This document shows positions 50,029-60,975 of a stretch of DNA of 64,000 bases, piece after piece. The notes below the pieces were generated by a model. That model had not been told where the DNA came from. It saw nothing but the letters and a program-made list of their open reading frames with translations, and did not search any database. Location of the stretch: NCBI RefSeq assembly GCF_003609835.1, contig NZ_AP017898.1, positions 372,001 through 436,000 of the forward strand, given 5' to 3'. The position numbers were made by a program, and so were the translations under genes. Origin of the DNA: Sphingopyxis sp. FD7. GTDB lineage: Bacteria > Pseudomonadota > Alphaproteobacteria > Sphingomonadales > Sphingomonadaceae. Within the stretch, counting starts at the first letter, position 1, and every line of letters starts with the position of its first letter.

Positions 50029-52914
50029 ATGGCGATCTTCCATCTCTCCGTCAAAGTCATCAGCCGGTCGAGCGGGCGCAGCGCCGTGGCCGCCGCAGCC
50101 TATCGCGGGGCTGAGCGGCTGCACGACGAACGGCTCGACCGCGATCATGACTTCACCAACAAGGACGGGGTCGTCCATTCCGAAGTGCTGCTGCCGGAAG
50201 GCGCGCCGGAGGAATTCGCCGACCGCGAAAAACTCTGGAACGCGGCCGAAGCCGCCGAGAAACGCAAGGACGCGCAGCTTTCCCGCGAGGTCGAATTCGC
50301 CATTCCGCGTGAACTTACCAAGGAACAGGGCGTCGAGCTGGCGCGGGAGTTTGCCGAGGCAGAATTCGTCGAAAAGGGCATGATCGCCGATCTCAACGTC
50401 CATTGGGATATTGGCGCAGGCGACCAGCCCAAGCCCCATGCCCATGTCATGCTCACCATGCGCGAAGTCGGCAAAGATGGCTTCGGCGCGAAGGTGCGCG
50501 AGTGGAACAAGGCGGAGTTGGTCGAGCAATGGCGCGAACGCTGGGCCGATCACGTCAACCAGCGCCTTGCCGAACTCGATATCGATGCGCGGATCGATCA
50601 CCGCAGCCTGGAGGCGCAGGGCATTGCGCTGGAGCCGCAAGACAAGATCGGTCCCGCCGCATCGCGCATGGGGGTGCGCGGGCTTGAGGCCGAACGGATC
50701 GAAGAGCACCGCGCCGTCGCGCAGCGCAATGGCGAACGGATCATCGCCAATCCCGCTGTCGCACTGGATGCGATCACGCACGGCCAGGCCACCTTCACGA
50801 CACGCGATCTTGCCATGTTCGTGCATCGGCACAGCGACGGGAAGGAGCAGTTCGATTTGGCGATGAGCGCGGTGCGCGGATCGTCCGACCTGATCGCACT
50901 TGGGAAGGACGGTCGCGGCGAAGACCGGTTCACATCGCGCCAGATGATCGAGACCGAACAGAGGCTTGGGCGCGCATCGGAGTTGCTGGCCGAACGCGAG
51001 CGGCATCAGGTCGAAGATCGTGGCCGGGAAGGAGCGCTGGCGCGCGCGGCGGAGCGCGGGCTGGTGCTATCCGGCGAGCAGCGCGCGGCGTTCGATCATG
51101 TGACCGATAATCGCGGCCTCAGTGTTGTCGTCGGCTATGCCGGGACCGGCAAGAGCGCGATGCTGGGCGTTGCGCGCGAGGCTTGGGAAAGCGCGGGCTA
51201 TACAGTTCGCGGCGCAGCACTATCCGGCATTGCAGCCGAGGGCTTGGAACACGGTTCGTGTATTGCATCACGCACGATAGCCAGCCTTGAGCACCAGTGG
51301 GGCCAGGGCCGCGAACAGCTCACTTCGCGCGACGTTCTGGTGATCGACGAGGCAGGCATGGTCGGCACGCGCCAGATGGAGCGCGTGCTCTCCCATGCCG
51401 CCGATGCTGGCGCAAAAGTGGTGCTTGTTGGCGACCCGCAGCAGCTTCAGGCCATCGAAGCCGGAGCAGCCTTTCGCGCGATCCATGAACGGCACGGCGG
51501 CGTCGAAATCAGCGAAGTGCGCCGCCAGCACGAAGGCTGGCAGCAGGATGCCACGCGGCACCTTGCCACGGGGCGCACCGGACTTGCCATTCAGGACTAT
51601 GGCGAACGCGGCATAATCCACGCAGGTGAGACGCGAGAAGCTGCACGCGGCGAGCTGATCGAGCGCTGGGATCGGGACCGGCAGGCCAGCCCCGGCGATA
51701 CGCGCATAATCCTCACCCATACCAATGACGAAGTGCGCGAACTCAATGACGCGGCACGCGGAAAGCTGCGCGCTAATGGCGAGTTGGGCAATGAAGTGAC
51801 CATCTGCGCCGAGCGCGGCGAGCGTCTGTTCGCCAGCGGCGACCGCATCATGTTCCTGCGCAATGAGCGGGGCCTGGGCGTCAAGAATGGCTCACTGGGC
51901 ACCATTGAGCAGGTGACGCCGCAGCGCGTGGCCGTGCGCACCGACGATGGCCGCAACGTCGCCTTCGACACAAAAGACTATGCTCACCTCGATCATGGCT
52001 ACGCCGCGACGATCCACAAGGCGCAGGGCATGACAGTGGACCGCACACATGTGCTGGCAACGCCGGGGATGGACAGCCACGGGGCCTACGTCGCGATGTC
52101 CCGCCACCGTGATGGCCTTGCCCTGCATTATGGGCGCGACGACTTCGCCGATCAGTCCAAACTTGTCCGCACGCTCAGCCGCGAGCGCGGCAAGGACATG
52201 GCGAGCGACTACAAACCCGAACAGCAATTCGCCGAACGGCGCGGCATCACCTTCCGCGAACGTATCGTGGAGATCGCCCGGCAATTGCCGGAACGGGCGA
52301 AGTCGATCTTCTCAGGCTTCCGTCCGCTGGCCAACCGGCTCGAAGCGCTGCCCACCGAACAGGTTGGTCTTTCCGATCAGCGCCGGGCCGTTGAACGCTA
52401 CGCTCGCGCCGCCGCCGATATCGGACAAATGCGCGAGCAGGGATTGCCGATCCTGCCACACCAGCGCGACGCGCTGGAGAAGGCCGGAAAGGCGCTCGAC
52501 GCAATCCGGCCCCATGGCACAGCCGATCTCACCAGCGCCTTGCAGCGCCAGCCCTCGTTGGCCCGTGATGCCGCCGATGGTCGCAGCCAGGGCGCGATCC
52601 GGGCCATGCAGCTCGAAGCTGAAATCCGCGTCAATCCAGCGCAGCGCGCAGACCGCTTTGTCAGCGACTGGCAGCGCATCGGGCAGGCGCGCCAGGCGAT
52701 GCAGCGCGATGGCGACAGCAAGGGCGTGCAAAGCCTCACCAACCGCATGACGGACATGGCGAAGGGGCTGGAGCGCGACGCGCAGGTTGAATCCCTGCTG
52801 CGCGCTCGCACCCGCGAACTTGGCATCAAGACAGAACTCGGTCGCGATTTGGCCCGCGACCTTGCCGCTTCCATCTCGATGGAGCGGAGCCGGTCAATCG
52901 GTCTGGGCCTGTAG
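50029..52914 (+). CDS. traA: Ti-type relaxase-helicase TraA
   Basis: The 961-residue protein has an N-terminal MobA/MobL relaxase domain (MAIFHLSVKVISRSSGRSAVAAAAYRG, HAHVMLTMREVG with the HxHx-type motif) and a helicase domain with Walker A VVGYAGTGKSAMLG, Walker B VLVIDEAGMVG and helicase motifs (LVGDPQQLQAIEAG, HGYAATIHKAQGMTVDRTHVL, SRHRDGLALHYGR). The C-terminus is helical. It would nick oriT and unwind the strand for transfer. It starts at ATG 50029, divergent from traC/traD. Confidence 0.9.
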   Translation: MAIFHLSVKVISRSSGRSAVAAAAYRGAERLHDERLDRDHDFTNKDGVVHSEVLLPEGAPEEFADREKLWNAAEAAEKRKDAQLSREVEFAIPRELTKEQGVELAREFAEAEFVEKGMIADLNVHWDIGAGDQPKPHAHVMLTMREVGKDGFGAKVREWNKAELVEQWRERWADHVNQRLAELDIDARIDHRSLEAQGIALEPQDKIGPAASRMGVRGLEAERIEEHRAVAQRNGERIIANPAVALDAITHGQATFTTRDLAMFVHRHSDGKEQFDLAMSAVRGSSDLIALGKDGRGEDRFTSRQMIETEQRLGRASELLAERERHQVEDRGREGALARAAERGLVLSGEQRAAFDHVTDNRGLSVVVGYAGTGKSAMLGVAREAWESAGYTVRGAALSGIAAEGLEHGSCIASRTIASLEHQWGQGREQLTSRDVLVIDEAGMVGTRQMERVLSHAADAGAKVVLVGDPQQLQAIEAGAAFRAIHERHGGVEISEVRRQHEGWQQDATRHLATGRTGLAIQDYGERGIIHAGETREAARGELIERWDRDRQASPGDTRIILTHTNDEVRELNDAARGKLRANGELGNEVTICAERGERLFASGDRIMFLRNERGLGVKNGSLGTIEQVTPQRVAVRTDDGRNVAFDTKDYAHLDHGYAATIHKAQGMTVDRTHVLATPGMDSHGAYVAMSRHRDGLALHYGRDDFADQSKLVRTLSRERGKDMASDYKPEQQFAERRGITFRERIVEIARQLPERAKSIFSGFRPLANRLEALPTEQVGLSDQRRAVERYARAAADIGQMREQGLPILPHQRDALEKAGKALDAIRPHGTADLTSALQRQPSLARDAADGRSQGAIRAMQLEAEIRVNPAQRADRFVSDWQRIGQARQAMQRDGDSKGVQSLTNRMTDMAKGLERDAQVESLLRARTRELGIKTELGRDLARDLAASISMERSRSIGLGL

Positions 52915-52924
52915 GAGAAACACA

Positions 52925-53818
52925 ATGGATACCGACACGGATGACGTGGAATTGACCCTGGACCTTGAGCCGGAACCCGACCCTGATCCGCTCACCCCGG
53001 ATACCGCAGGCGATCCCGCCGCCGAGGCGTTTGCCCGCCTTGAGGGCGAGATGGCCCTGATGCGCCGGGCGGTGCAGCACCTTGCCGCCGAACGCGCAGA
53101 CATTGTCATCCCCGACTACGGTGCGACCCTGACCGACTTATTCAAGCGAATGGGCGCGATCAGCGAGAGCCTGAAGGGCATGGCGCGCCATCCAGCATTG
53201 CAGATGACACCTGAGAGCATTGGTCAGCGGATCGCCGCAACAGCAGAATCAGCGCGGCGCAGCGATCAGGACAGGATCAGTCAGGCCCGGAGCGACTTGA
53301 TCCACGCCGCTCAGGAGATGCGCAGCGTCACGGCCCATGCGCGCACCGCCGCCGAGCAGCGGCAGCAGCTTTACCAAGTGGCGGGCGGAGCATTGCTGGC
53401 AGGCGTCATGCTATGGTCATTTCTTCCCGGCACCATCGCACGTGCCATGCCCGAAAGCTGGCACTGGCCGGAGCGCATAGCCGCGCGGCTGGTTGGCACA
53501 TCCTCACGTTGGGACGCAGGCGCACGGCTGATGCAAAGCGACCGCCCTGAGGCATGGAATGCACTGGTGCAGGCCGCTGACATCCAGCGCGACAACCGAG
53601 ATACCATTGACGCTTGCCGGAAGACCGCTGCAACCTCGCAGCAGCCAGTGCGATGCACCCTCAAGATTCGTCCGGACAGCTCAGAGAGGAAGACAGCAAC
53701 AACGCGAGAGGGGGCCGCGCAACGGCCCACAGAGGAGCATAACAGCCCATTCCGACCCGCACAAAATGTGGGAACAAATGTGGTTTCGATTTTCCGGAAA
53801 AGTCATTTTATCTTTTGA
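52925..53818 (+). CDS. DUF6118 family protein
   Basis: This 297-residue protein starts with a long acidic tail (DTDTDDVELTLDLEPEPDPDP), followed by helical segments and one membrane helix (VAGGALLAGVMLWSFLP, about residues 157-175), then a soluble C-terminal part. DUF6118-type proteins are found next to relaxases of alphaproteobacterial elements; the function is unknown. It follows traA by 10 bp. The last few codons (near TGTGGGAAC repeats) lie close to the element's right end. Confidence 0.65.
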   Translation: MDTDTDDVELTLDLEPEPDPDPLTPDTAGDPAAEAFARLEGEMALMRRAVQHLAAERADIVIPDYGATLTDLFKRMGAISESLKGMARHPALQMTPESIGQRIAATAESARRSDQDRISQARSDLIHAAQEMRSVTAHARTAAEQRQQLYQVAGGALLAGVMLWSFLPGTIARAMPESWHWPERIAARLVGTSSRWDAGARLMQSDRPEAWNALVQAADIQRDNRDTIDACRKTAATSQQPVRCTLKIRPDSSERKTATTREGAAQRPTEEHNSPFRPAQNVGTNVVSIFRKSHFIF

Positions 53819-53841
53819 AAACAGAGCGATAATTGACTTGA

Positions 53842-53857
53842 ATGGTAGCGGAGGAGG
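53842..53857. repeat. att copy at the tRNA-Met 3' end
   Basis: The same 16-bp sequence as at 33913-33928. It is the 3' end of the tRNA-Met gene (minus strand), the integration target of element B and probably also of element A. Confidence 0.75.
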
Positions 53858-53919
53858 GACTCGAACCCCCGACACGCGGATTATGATTCCGCTGCTCTAA
53901 CCTGCTGAGCTACTCCGCC
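53843..53919 (-). tRNA. tRNA-Met (CAT)
   Basis: On the minus strand the sequence starts GGCGGAG, folds into a cloverleaf with anticodon loop ATCATAA (anticodon CAT), T-arm GGTTCGAGTCCC and ends with an encoded ACCA. The anticodon stem GCGGA/TCCGC and the whole sequence resemble alphaproteobacterial elongator tRNA-Met; a CAU tRNA-Ile is less likely. The 3' end is the att site of element B. Confidence 0.9.
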
Positions 53920-53980
53920 CCACGGGGCTGCCGCTTCGGGCGAGCCGCGCCTATAGGCAGGCTCGCCGCGCCGGTCAATA

Positions 53981-54595
53981 TCATCTGCGTGAGCCCCGGA
54001 AAAAGCGAGCACAAGCCGCTTCCCAGGGGCCGCCACGATAATGATGCGCGGCGATGCCCGTGATCGCCAGTGGACGCGGGCGAAAGTCCGCCGCCAGCCG
54101 GGCGAGCAGAATGCGCGCCGCAGCGGCCGTGACCTTGTTCTGGACGGTGATGTGGAGCCGTGGCGTCCCCCGGTCCTGCGCCGTGAGCATCCCCCAAAAA
54201 TGGTCGGCGATGCGCGCCCGGATCGCCAGCAGATCGGGGCTGTCGATGTGGAAAGCGACGCCTTGACCCAGCGAATAGACCGCGCCCAGCATCGCGGGTG
54301 GTGGCGGCGTGTCGGCGGCTATCCGGCGGAGCAGTTGGTCGAGTTCATCCAGCGCCGACGGCGGCAACTGATGAAGCAGCGTGACATGCGCCGCAAGATG
54401 ATTGCGTTCGGGCGGAAAATGCGCGGCGCGCAACGCGTCGAACCAACGCTGGTCTGCCGCGCCCATCGTTGCCGTAACGATGATGGGCGCGGCCCCAGGG
54501 AACCGGACGGGAGGGGGGGTGTCCGGATCGCTGTTTTCGGGATCGGCAGGGAAAGGCCGCGTCGTGCCGCGCTTGCCAGTGCCCATGGGGAACAT
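53981..54595 (-). CDS. 2H phosphoesterase (2'-5' RNA ligase family)
   Basis: The 204-residue protein has the two H-x-T/S motifs of the 2H superfamily: HVTLLHQLP and HITVQNK, separated by about 80 residues. Members act on cyclic phosphates or 2'-5' linked RNA. The N-terminal 35 residues are low-complexity and not conserved in the fold; the ATG at 54586 is an alternative. It is the first chromosomal gene after the tRNA. Confidence 0.75.
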   Translation of the reverse strand: MFPMGTGKRGTTRPFPADPENSDPDTPPPVRFPGAAPIIVTATMGAADQRWFDALRAAHFPPERNHLAAHVTLLHQLPPSALDELDQLLRRIAADTPPPPAMLGAVYSLGQGVAFHIDSPDLLAIRARIADHFWGMLTAQDRGTPRLHITVQNKVTAAAARILLARLAADFRPRPLAITGIAAHHYRGGPWEAACARFFRGSRR

Positions 54596-54677
54596 CCTTT
54601 CCCGATGCCTTTTGCCTAACCGGCCGCCGCGCAGCGATCCAATCGATTAATCAGGTCAGATTGATCGCCTGATCCGA

Positions 54678-55436
54678 TCAGGTATCAAGCTCACTCCAGA
54701 AAGTGCGCAGCGCCGCGGCGACCGCCGCCGGGCGTTCGGCGATCGCCCAATGGCCCGCCCGGTCGATCACCGTCAGCGGCGTGCCCGTGCTCGCGGCATA
54801 GCGCTGTGCGACGGTCAGTTCGACATAGGGATCACCCGCCCCCCAGATCAGCGCGCCGCTTGCGGGAAGTTTCGGAATGTCGAGCGCCCAATCATGCGCG
54901 AAGCGCAAGCCTCTGGCCGAACGATAGAGCTTCAGTATTGCGCGGCGCTTGTCCTTGTTCCTCCACTGTTCCGCCTCCTCCGCGGCGATATCGGCTGGCA
55001 TCCCCTGCGCCGCCAGCCCCCTGGCAAGCTTGTCGGCTTGGCTCAGCGCCATGAAGAGTTCGCCGAGGACGGGCGTGTTCCAGATGCGCGCGATGCGGTG
55101 CCCGCGATACTCGGGTTCGATCACCGCGTTCGCGGCTGTCCAGCTGCGAACGAGATCGGGGCGCAGCATTGCCACGCGCTGCGCGAACAGCGCGCCCCAA
55201 TCGTGCCCGACGATGTCGATCGGTCCGTGCGCGGCGAACAGCGCCTCGGCCTCTCGCACCGCCCAGTCGGCATAGGCTTCCTTGGTCGCCGCAAAGCCCG
55301 CGGGGAGCGGCGCGGTGAAACCGGGGAGCGCGGGCGCCGCGACAGGTGTGTCGCCGAGGTCGAGTTCAAGGAGCAGGGGCCGCCAGATCGCCGGGCTGTC
55401 CGGCACACCATGGAGAAAGAGTTTGGCAGTGGTCAC
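54678..55436 (-). CDS. Alpha/beta hydrolase, haloalkane dehalogenase/epoxide hydrolase type
   Basis: The 252-residue protein has an alpha/beta hydrolase fold: oxyanion HGVPDSPAIW, nucleophile Asp in VGHDWGALFAQ, and a C-terminal catalytic His in GHWAIAERP. Asp rather than Ser in the nucleophile elbow points to haloalkane dehalogenases or epoxide hydrolases. The start is GTG 55436, overlapping the lipoprotein stop (GTGA), so it is co-translated with that gene. The substrate is unknown. Confidence 0.8.
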   Translation of the reverse strand: MTTAKLFLHGVPDSPAIWRPLLLELDLGDTPVAAPALPGFTAPLPAGFAATKEAYADWAVREAEALFAAHGPIDIVGHDWGALFAQRVAMLRPDLVRSWTAANAVIEPEYRGHRIARIWNTPVLGELFMALSQADKLARGLAAQGMPADIAAEEAEQWRNKDKRRAILKLYRSARGLRFAHDWALDIPKLPASGALIWGAGDPYVELTVAQRYAASTGTPLTVIDRAGHWAIAERPAAVAAALRTFWSELDT

Positions 55437-56584
55437 GATGCCCCCGTCGGCAGATGGATGACCCAGCTGCGATCGGTCGGGTCGATGCCCTTTTCGCTGT
55501 ATCCGCCGGCCAGCAGCGCGCGTCGCGAATCGACGCGCGCCAGCGCCATGAAGTTCCAGCGATCGCCGAGATCATAGTCGACCCGGCTGCTGCGACCGCT
55601 CGCAACATCGAAAATCTCGGGCGCCAGATCGTCGACCGCCACGAGCACACGGTTTCCCGGCAGAACAAGCAGGGTGTCCGCCAGCTTGTAGCGTCCGGCG
55701 AGCAACTGCCCGGCGGGCACAAAGCGGCCCGCGGCCACGTCGTACCGTTCGACCGAGCGCAACTTGCCGTCGGAATCGCGTCCATCGGAGCCGCCGACGA
55801 CGAGCACGTCACCATTGTCGAGCCGGACCGCGCCATGTTTGTAGCGCCCTTCGGCCAGCGATCCCGCTGCCTCGAAGCGCCCCGTCGCCGGGTCGAAGAT
55901 TTCGGCGCTCGCAAGGGCGATCCGGGGGCGTCGTTCGGCGCGTCCGCCGCCGACGACCAGCACCCGGCCATCGGACAGCAAGGTGGCGCTGGCTCCTGCG
56001 CGCGGCGTACCGAGTCTGCCCGCCGCCGACAGCGTTCCGCTGGCGGGATCGAAGATCAGCGCATCGCCGAGCGCATCCTGGCCGTCATAGCCGCCGACGA
56101 TCAGAACCCGTCCGTCGGCAAGCCCGACGACGGCGGCATTGACCCGGGGTCCGCCGAACGCCGGTCCCGCGACCGATTTGCCGGTTCGGGGATCGAATAT
56201 CTCGATCGACGTGGCCGGGCGCCCGTCGATCCAGCTGCCCGCGATCAGCACCCGGCCGTCGCGCAGCGCGACGGCCGATGGCTGGACATGCGCGGCGAGC
56301 AGGCGGCCGCGACCGACCAGCGCCATGCTGGCCGTATCGATGATGTCGACCGTCGCGCTGGCGGGCCCGACGTCGCAACCCGAACGCACGCAGCCGCCGA
56401 TGGCGAGCAGCTTGCCGTCTGCGGTCGCAATCAGTTGATGGGTCGCCCGCGGCGCGCCGAGGCGCGGCCCGTCCTCGAAACGAACGTCGGCGGCCTGCGG
56501 ATTGGCCGCCCCCTCGCCGTTCGCCGCGCAGGCGGCCAGCCCGATGACCAGCGCCAGTGTGATCGCCAAAGTTCGCATCCTCAT
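55433..56584 (-). CDS. Kelch-repeat lipoprotein
   Basis: The 383-residue protein has a lipoprotein signal peptide (RTLAITLALVIGLAAC lipobox) and at least six Kelch-like blades with repeated DGRVLIVGGYD, GRVLVVGGGR and GDVLVVGGSD motifs forming a beta-propeller. It is probably an anchored periplasmic or outer-membrane binding protein. The ATG at 56584 starts the signal peptide; the downstream hydrolase start overlaps its stop. Confidence 0.75.
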   Translation of the reverse strand: MRMRTLAITLALVIGLAACAANGEGAANPQAADVRFEDGPRLGAPRATHQLIATADGKLLAIGGCVRSGCDVGPASATVDIIDTASMALVGRGRLLAAHVQPSAVALRDGRVLIAGSWIDGRPATSIEIFDPRTGKSVAGPAFGGPRVNAAVVGLADGRVLIVGGYDGQDALGDALIFDPASGTLSAAGRLGTPRAGASATLLSDGRVLVVGGGRAERRPRIALASAEIFDPATGRFEAAGSLAEGRYKHGAVRLDNGDVLVVGGSDGRDSDGKLRSVERYDVAAGRFVPAGQLLAGRYKLADTLLVLPGNRVLVAVDDLAPEIFDVASGRSSRVDYDLGDRWNFMALARVDSRRALLAGGYSEKGIDPTDRSWVIHLPTGAS

Positions 56585-56612
56585 CCTCCCATTATTCCCT
56601 TTCGCGGCGCGC

Positions 56613-57551
56613 CTACATCTCCCCCCGTTCGCGACGGAGCGCATACCATTTCCGGACATTGGCATCATGTTCGGCGAGCGTGCGCGCAAAGACATGGCTG
56701 CCGTCGCCGCGCGCGACGAAGAAGAGATAGTCGTTCGCTTCGGGGTCGAGCACGGCGGCGATCGAAGCCCTGCCGGGGTTGGCGATCGGCCCCTTGGGCA
56801 GCCCCGCCATCGCATAGGTGTTATAGTCGTTCACCGCCTGGATTTCGGAACGCAAGATGCGGCGGCCGAGCGGCTTGCCCCTGGTGATCGGATAAATGAT
56901 CGTCGGATCGGCCTGAAGCCGCATCCCCACCGCGAGGCGATTGGTATAGACCCCCGCAACGGTGCGGCGCTCGGCCGCGACGGCGGTTTCCTTTTCGACG
57001 ATCGAGGCAAGCGTGATCGCCTCGTTGCGGTTCCTCACCGCCGCGCGTGGGCTGCGTTTCGCCCACAATTCGGCAAAGACCTTGTCCATCGCCGCCTGCA
57101 TCCGCGCGACCACCGCCGCGCGGCTTTCGCCCGTGGTGAACGCATAGGAATCGGGCAGGATGCTGCCCTCGGCCGGCACCGGGATTTCACCCGTCAGACG
57201 CTCCTCTGCCATCAGCCGTTCCCAGACCATGATCGAAGGCATGCCCTCCGGAATCGTCACCAGGCGCTGGATCGTCTTGCCCGATTGGAGCAGCTTCAGA
57301 ATATCGCCCGCATCCATCCCCTTTTCGATTCGATATTCGCCGGGCTTGATCGGCTCGTCCGATCCGAAAAAACGGGCTTGATTGCGAAAACTCGACGCCG
57401 AAACCAGCCCCGCATCCTCGAGTATCTGGCCTGCCCTGGCGATGCTCGCGCCTTTGGGGATGACAATTTCGGCGTCTTTCGGCGCGCCGGGCGAGCAGGC
57501 GGCGAGCATCAAAGTCAGGATCGCGACCATCAGCCAGCGGAACGGATGCAC
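56613..57551 (-). CDS. mltG: Endolytic transglycosylase MltG
   Basis: The 312-residue protein has a lipoprotein-like signal (WLMVAILTLMLAAC), a LysM-like region (IVIPKGASIARAGQILEDAGLV) and the MltG/YceG catalytic core: SYAFTTGES, ITLASIVEKETAVAAERRTVAGVYTNRL and IYPITRGK, with Glu in IVEKET and ending in NDYLFFVARGDGSHVFARTLAEH. MltG cuts nascent peptidoglycan glycan strands and sets their length. The start is GTG 57551 after GGGAGATAGGT. Confidence 0.9.
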   Translation of the reverse strand: MHPFRWLMVAILTLMLAACSPGAPKDAEIVIPKGASIARAGQILEDAGLVSASSFRNQARFFGSDEPIKPGEYRIEKGMDAGDILKLLQSGKTIQRLVTIPEGMPSIMVWERLMAEERLTGEIPVPAEGSILPDSYAFTTGESRAAVVARMQAAMDKVFAELWAKRSPRAAVRNRNEAITLASIVEKETAVAAERRTVAGVYTNRLAVGMRLQADPTIIYPITRGKPLGRRILRSEIQAVNDYNTYAMAGLPKGPIANPGRASIAAVLDPEANDYLFFVARGDGSHVFARTLAEHDANVRKWYALRRERGEM

Positions 57552-58031
57552 ACCTATCTCCCGTCAATCTTGCGGTTCCGCCTGAAGCCACCAAAGACTC
57601 GCATGCACGGCGGCCTTTTGTGTCCTCTGCGGCTTTATGGGCGATCGACATTCGGTTCCGGCGGCCTGCGAATGAGGGTGTTTTGCACTTCCGCCGCTCA
57701 CGGGCCATCGGCACGCCGCGCTTCGGGTCGCGATAAACCCCCATTTTCGGCTCGCCATTGTCCGAACGTCGATCGGCCCCAGGGCCGGAGCCCCAGGTGA
57801 AGCCTCGGCGAACTCGGTGCTGCTAGAGCATGACGGCGCAATATAGGAAAGAGGGTTTTCAGCCTCCGCCGACGGAGGCCAGGAGGCGCGCCTGGTCTAT
57901 ATACCGAAGGATATAGATAGCACGCGTATTATTATTATTCAGAGAGGACTGGACTCATCATTTTCTGTCGTCGCCACGCTGTTGCAGGGGCGGAACCGGA
58001 TCATCGTCCGGCAAGATGGAAGGGGTGGGGA
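57552..58031. other. Intergenic stretch with short hairpins, no gene seen
   Basis: About 480 bp. Hairpins CCTCCG-CCGA-CGGAGG (57863-57878) and TCTATAT...ATATAGA (57896-57917) are present, and GC drops near 57900-57950. The frames are short and lack ribosome sites. Confidence 0.4.
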
Positions 58032-58145
58032 ATGAGGCAGGATTTTCGCAAGCGGCGGATCGTCCCGCTGATGGGTGCGCTGTCGGCGCTGATCGCACCC
58101 GAACTGGCATGGGCGCAGGAGGGCGCGGCCTCCCCGACCCGCTGA
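58032..58145 (+). CDS. Possible 37-residue secreted peptide
   Basis: A short plus-strand frame MRQDFRKRRIVPLMGALSALIAPELAWAQEGAASPTR has a basic N-terminus, hydrophobic stretch and AWAQ signal-peptidase-like site, which could be a signal peptide with almost no mature part. A G-rich AAGGGGTGGGGA precedes the ATG. It converges on groEL. It may be a remnant or a small peptide; confidence is low. Confidence 0.3.
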   Translation: MRQDFRKRRIVPLMGALSALIAPELAWAQEGAASPTR

Positions 58146-58174
58146 TTGCGCGCGTCCGCCGCGCGGAGGCGATT

Positions 58175-58200
58175 GGGGGTGGCGGCATCCCGCCACCCCC
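58175..58200 (-). terminator. Terminator-like hairpin after groEL
   Basis: GGGGGTGGCGG-CATC-CCGCCACCCCC is a perfect 11-bp hairpin, 8 bp downstream of the groEL stop on the minus strand. It lacks a long T-run, so it may act as an RNA-stabilising end or terminate with help. Confidence 0.5.
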
Positions 58201-58207
58201 GCGCGGA

Positions 58208-59842
<1,635 letters not shown>

Positions 59843-59880
59843 TCAGATTCCTTTCACGATTTGGGCAAAATGGGCTGGCG

Positions 59881-60195
59881 TTACGCAGCCTTCTTGAGCG
59901 ATTCGACCCGCTCGATAACGCCGAGGATGTCGCTTTCCTTCATGATGAGCAGTTCCTCGCCGTCGATGCGGACCTCGGTGCCCGACCATTTGCCGAACAG
60001 GATGCGGTCGCCGACCTTGACGTCCAGCGCCGTCACCGTGCCGTCCTCGGCGCGCGCGCCGGGGCCCACGGCCACGACCTCACCTTCCTGCGGCTTTTCC
60101 TTGGCGGTGTCGGGAATGATGATGCCGCCCGAGCTTTTTTCCTCGGCTTCGATGCGGCGAACGACCACACGGTCGTGCAAGGGACGGAAATGCAT
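59881..60195 (-). CDS. groES: Co-chaperonin GroES
   Basis: The 104-residue protein [35 protein letters not shown] has the mobile loop ([11 protein letters not shown]) and [34 protein letters not shown] core; it is slightly longer than typical (95-97 residues) by a C-terminal ESLKKAA. It caps GroEL. An AGGAGG site lies six bases before the ATG. Its promoter region has the CIRCE element at 60311-60335. Confidence 0.95.
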   Translation of the reverse strand: MHFRPLHDRVVVRRIEAEEKSSGGIIIPDTAKEKPQEGEVVAVGPGARAEDGTVTALDVKVGDRILFGKWSGTEVRIDGEELLIMKESDILGVIERVESLKKAA

Positions 60196-60310
60196 GCATA
60201 ACCTCCTGATTGCATAACGATATGATGCGAACCGCCCGCCTTCCCGGACGGGCGGCACGATGGAGCTAGGAAAGCGATTTTCGGGCTTCAAGAGGGGTGT
60301 GAAAAAATTT

Positions 60311-60335
60311 TGGCACTCCTGGGCCCAGAGTGCCA
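60311..60335. promoter_or_regulatory. CIRCE operator (HrcA) upstream of groES
   Basis: TGGCACTC-N9-GAGTGCCA is close to the CIRCE consensus TTAGCACTC-N9-GAGTGCTAA. It lies 116 bp upstream of groES, the expected position for HrcA control of the groESL operon. Confidence 0.85.
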
Positions 60336-60456
60336 GAACGATGTATTTCCGGCGGCCGCTCACCCTCTTGACGCGACTCATATCCGGTCCAAAATTGCTC
60401 CTGCGCCGCCGCGGCGCGGCGGCGAACAGGAAGCGACACAGGAAGGAGGCACGATC

Positions 60457-60693
60457 ATGTCGCAGCCATTTTCCCGTATTCTTCATCCCTTTGACGCCGA
60501 GCGCCATCCGCGGTTCGAGCCGGAGGTCGCGCACGCCTTGCTCGCGCGGTGGACGTCGGACCGCGCCGCGCCTTGCGACAGGTCCGGGTTCCGTCGGCCC
60601 CCCGGCGCAAGTCGCGCCCGCCTGCTGCGCGGAGGACGCGCGATGCTGTCGGCGGCCGATTGGCGGGGCGGGGAGCGTCCGCGCGCGCAATGA
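60457..60693 (+). CDS. Small protein upstream of usg
   Basis: A 78-residue protein ([29 protein letters not shown]) preceded by AGGAGG at 6-7 bases. The N-terminal 35 residues look like a real fold, while the C-terminal part is Arg-rich. Its stop overlaps the usg start (ATGA), so it is likely co-translated. It has no recognised family; a frameshift shadow cannot be excluded. Confidence 0.4.
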   Translation: MSQPFSRILHPFDAERHPRFEPEVAHALLARWTSDRAAPCDRSGFRRPPGASRARLLRGGRAMLSAADWRGGERPRAQ

Positions 60694-60959
60694 GCGAGTC
60701 GGCGTTGGCCAGGCAGTTGCGGGGCTATGGGCTGACCACGGCCGAGATTCATTATTACCGACCCGATCACCCCTCGTTGTTGCAGCTTTTTGTCTGGCAG
60801 GAATATGATCTCGCGCCCGACTTTCCCGTGCTGTTCGATTTCCTCGACCATTGGCGGCGGGAAATCGAGGCCGCGCTCCATTCGGTGCGGATCGCGCACG
60901 AACGACTGATCCGCCCGGCCGAGTGGCGGGCGGTCGATGGCGTGATCTCGGTCCAGTGA
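60690..60959 (+). CDS. usg: Usg family protein
   Basis: The 89-residue protein matches Usg: [66 protein letters not shown]. Usg proteins are alphaproteobacterial and of unknown function, often near tryptophan or central-metabolism genes. It overlaps the small upstream gene (ATGA) and converges on the NDUFS4-like gene. Confidence 0.85.
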   Translation: MSESALARQLRGYGLTTAEIHYYRPDHPSLLQLFVWQEYDLAPDFPVLFDFLDHWRREIEAALHSVRIAHERLIRPAEWRAVDGVISVQ

Positions 60960-60975
60960 GCGATGCCGCGGCGCG

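Larger units (their letters stand above)
33913..53857. mobile_element. Element B: integrative mobilizable element at tRNA-Met
   Basis: A 16-bp copy of the tRNA-Met 3' end bounds this 19.9-kb segment on both sides. It contains an integrase near one end, AlpA-like regulators and a full Ti-type mobilization module (TraA, TraC, TraD, oriT) but no mating-pore genes, so it looks mobilizable rather than self-transmissible. Its cargo is redox/haem/NO-stress genes, a TonB receptor and a type IIG restriction-modification enzyme. Confidence 0.75.

Noticed and set aside
49981..51006. 341-codon minus-strand frame opposite traA
   Set aside because: It overlaps the TraA relaxase domain and oriT, has no supporting motif and no ribosome site.
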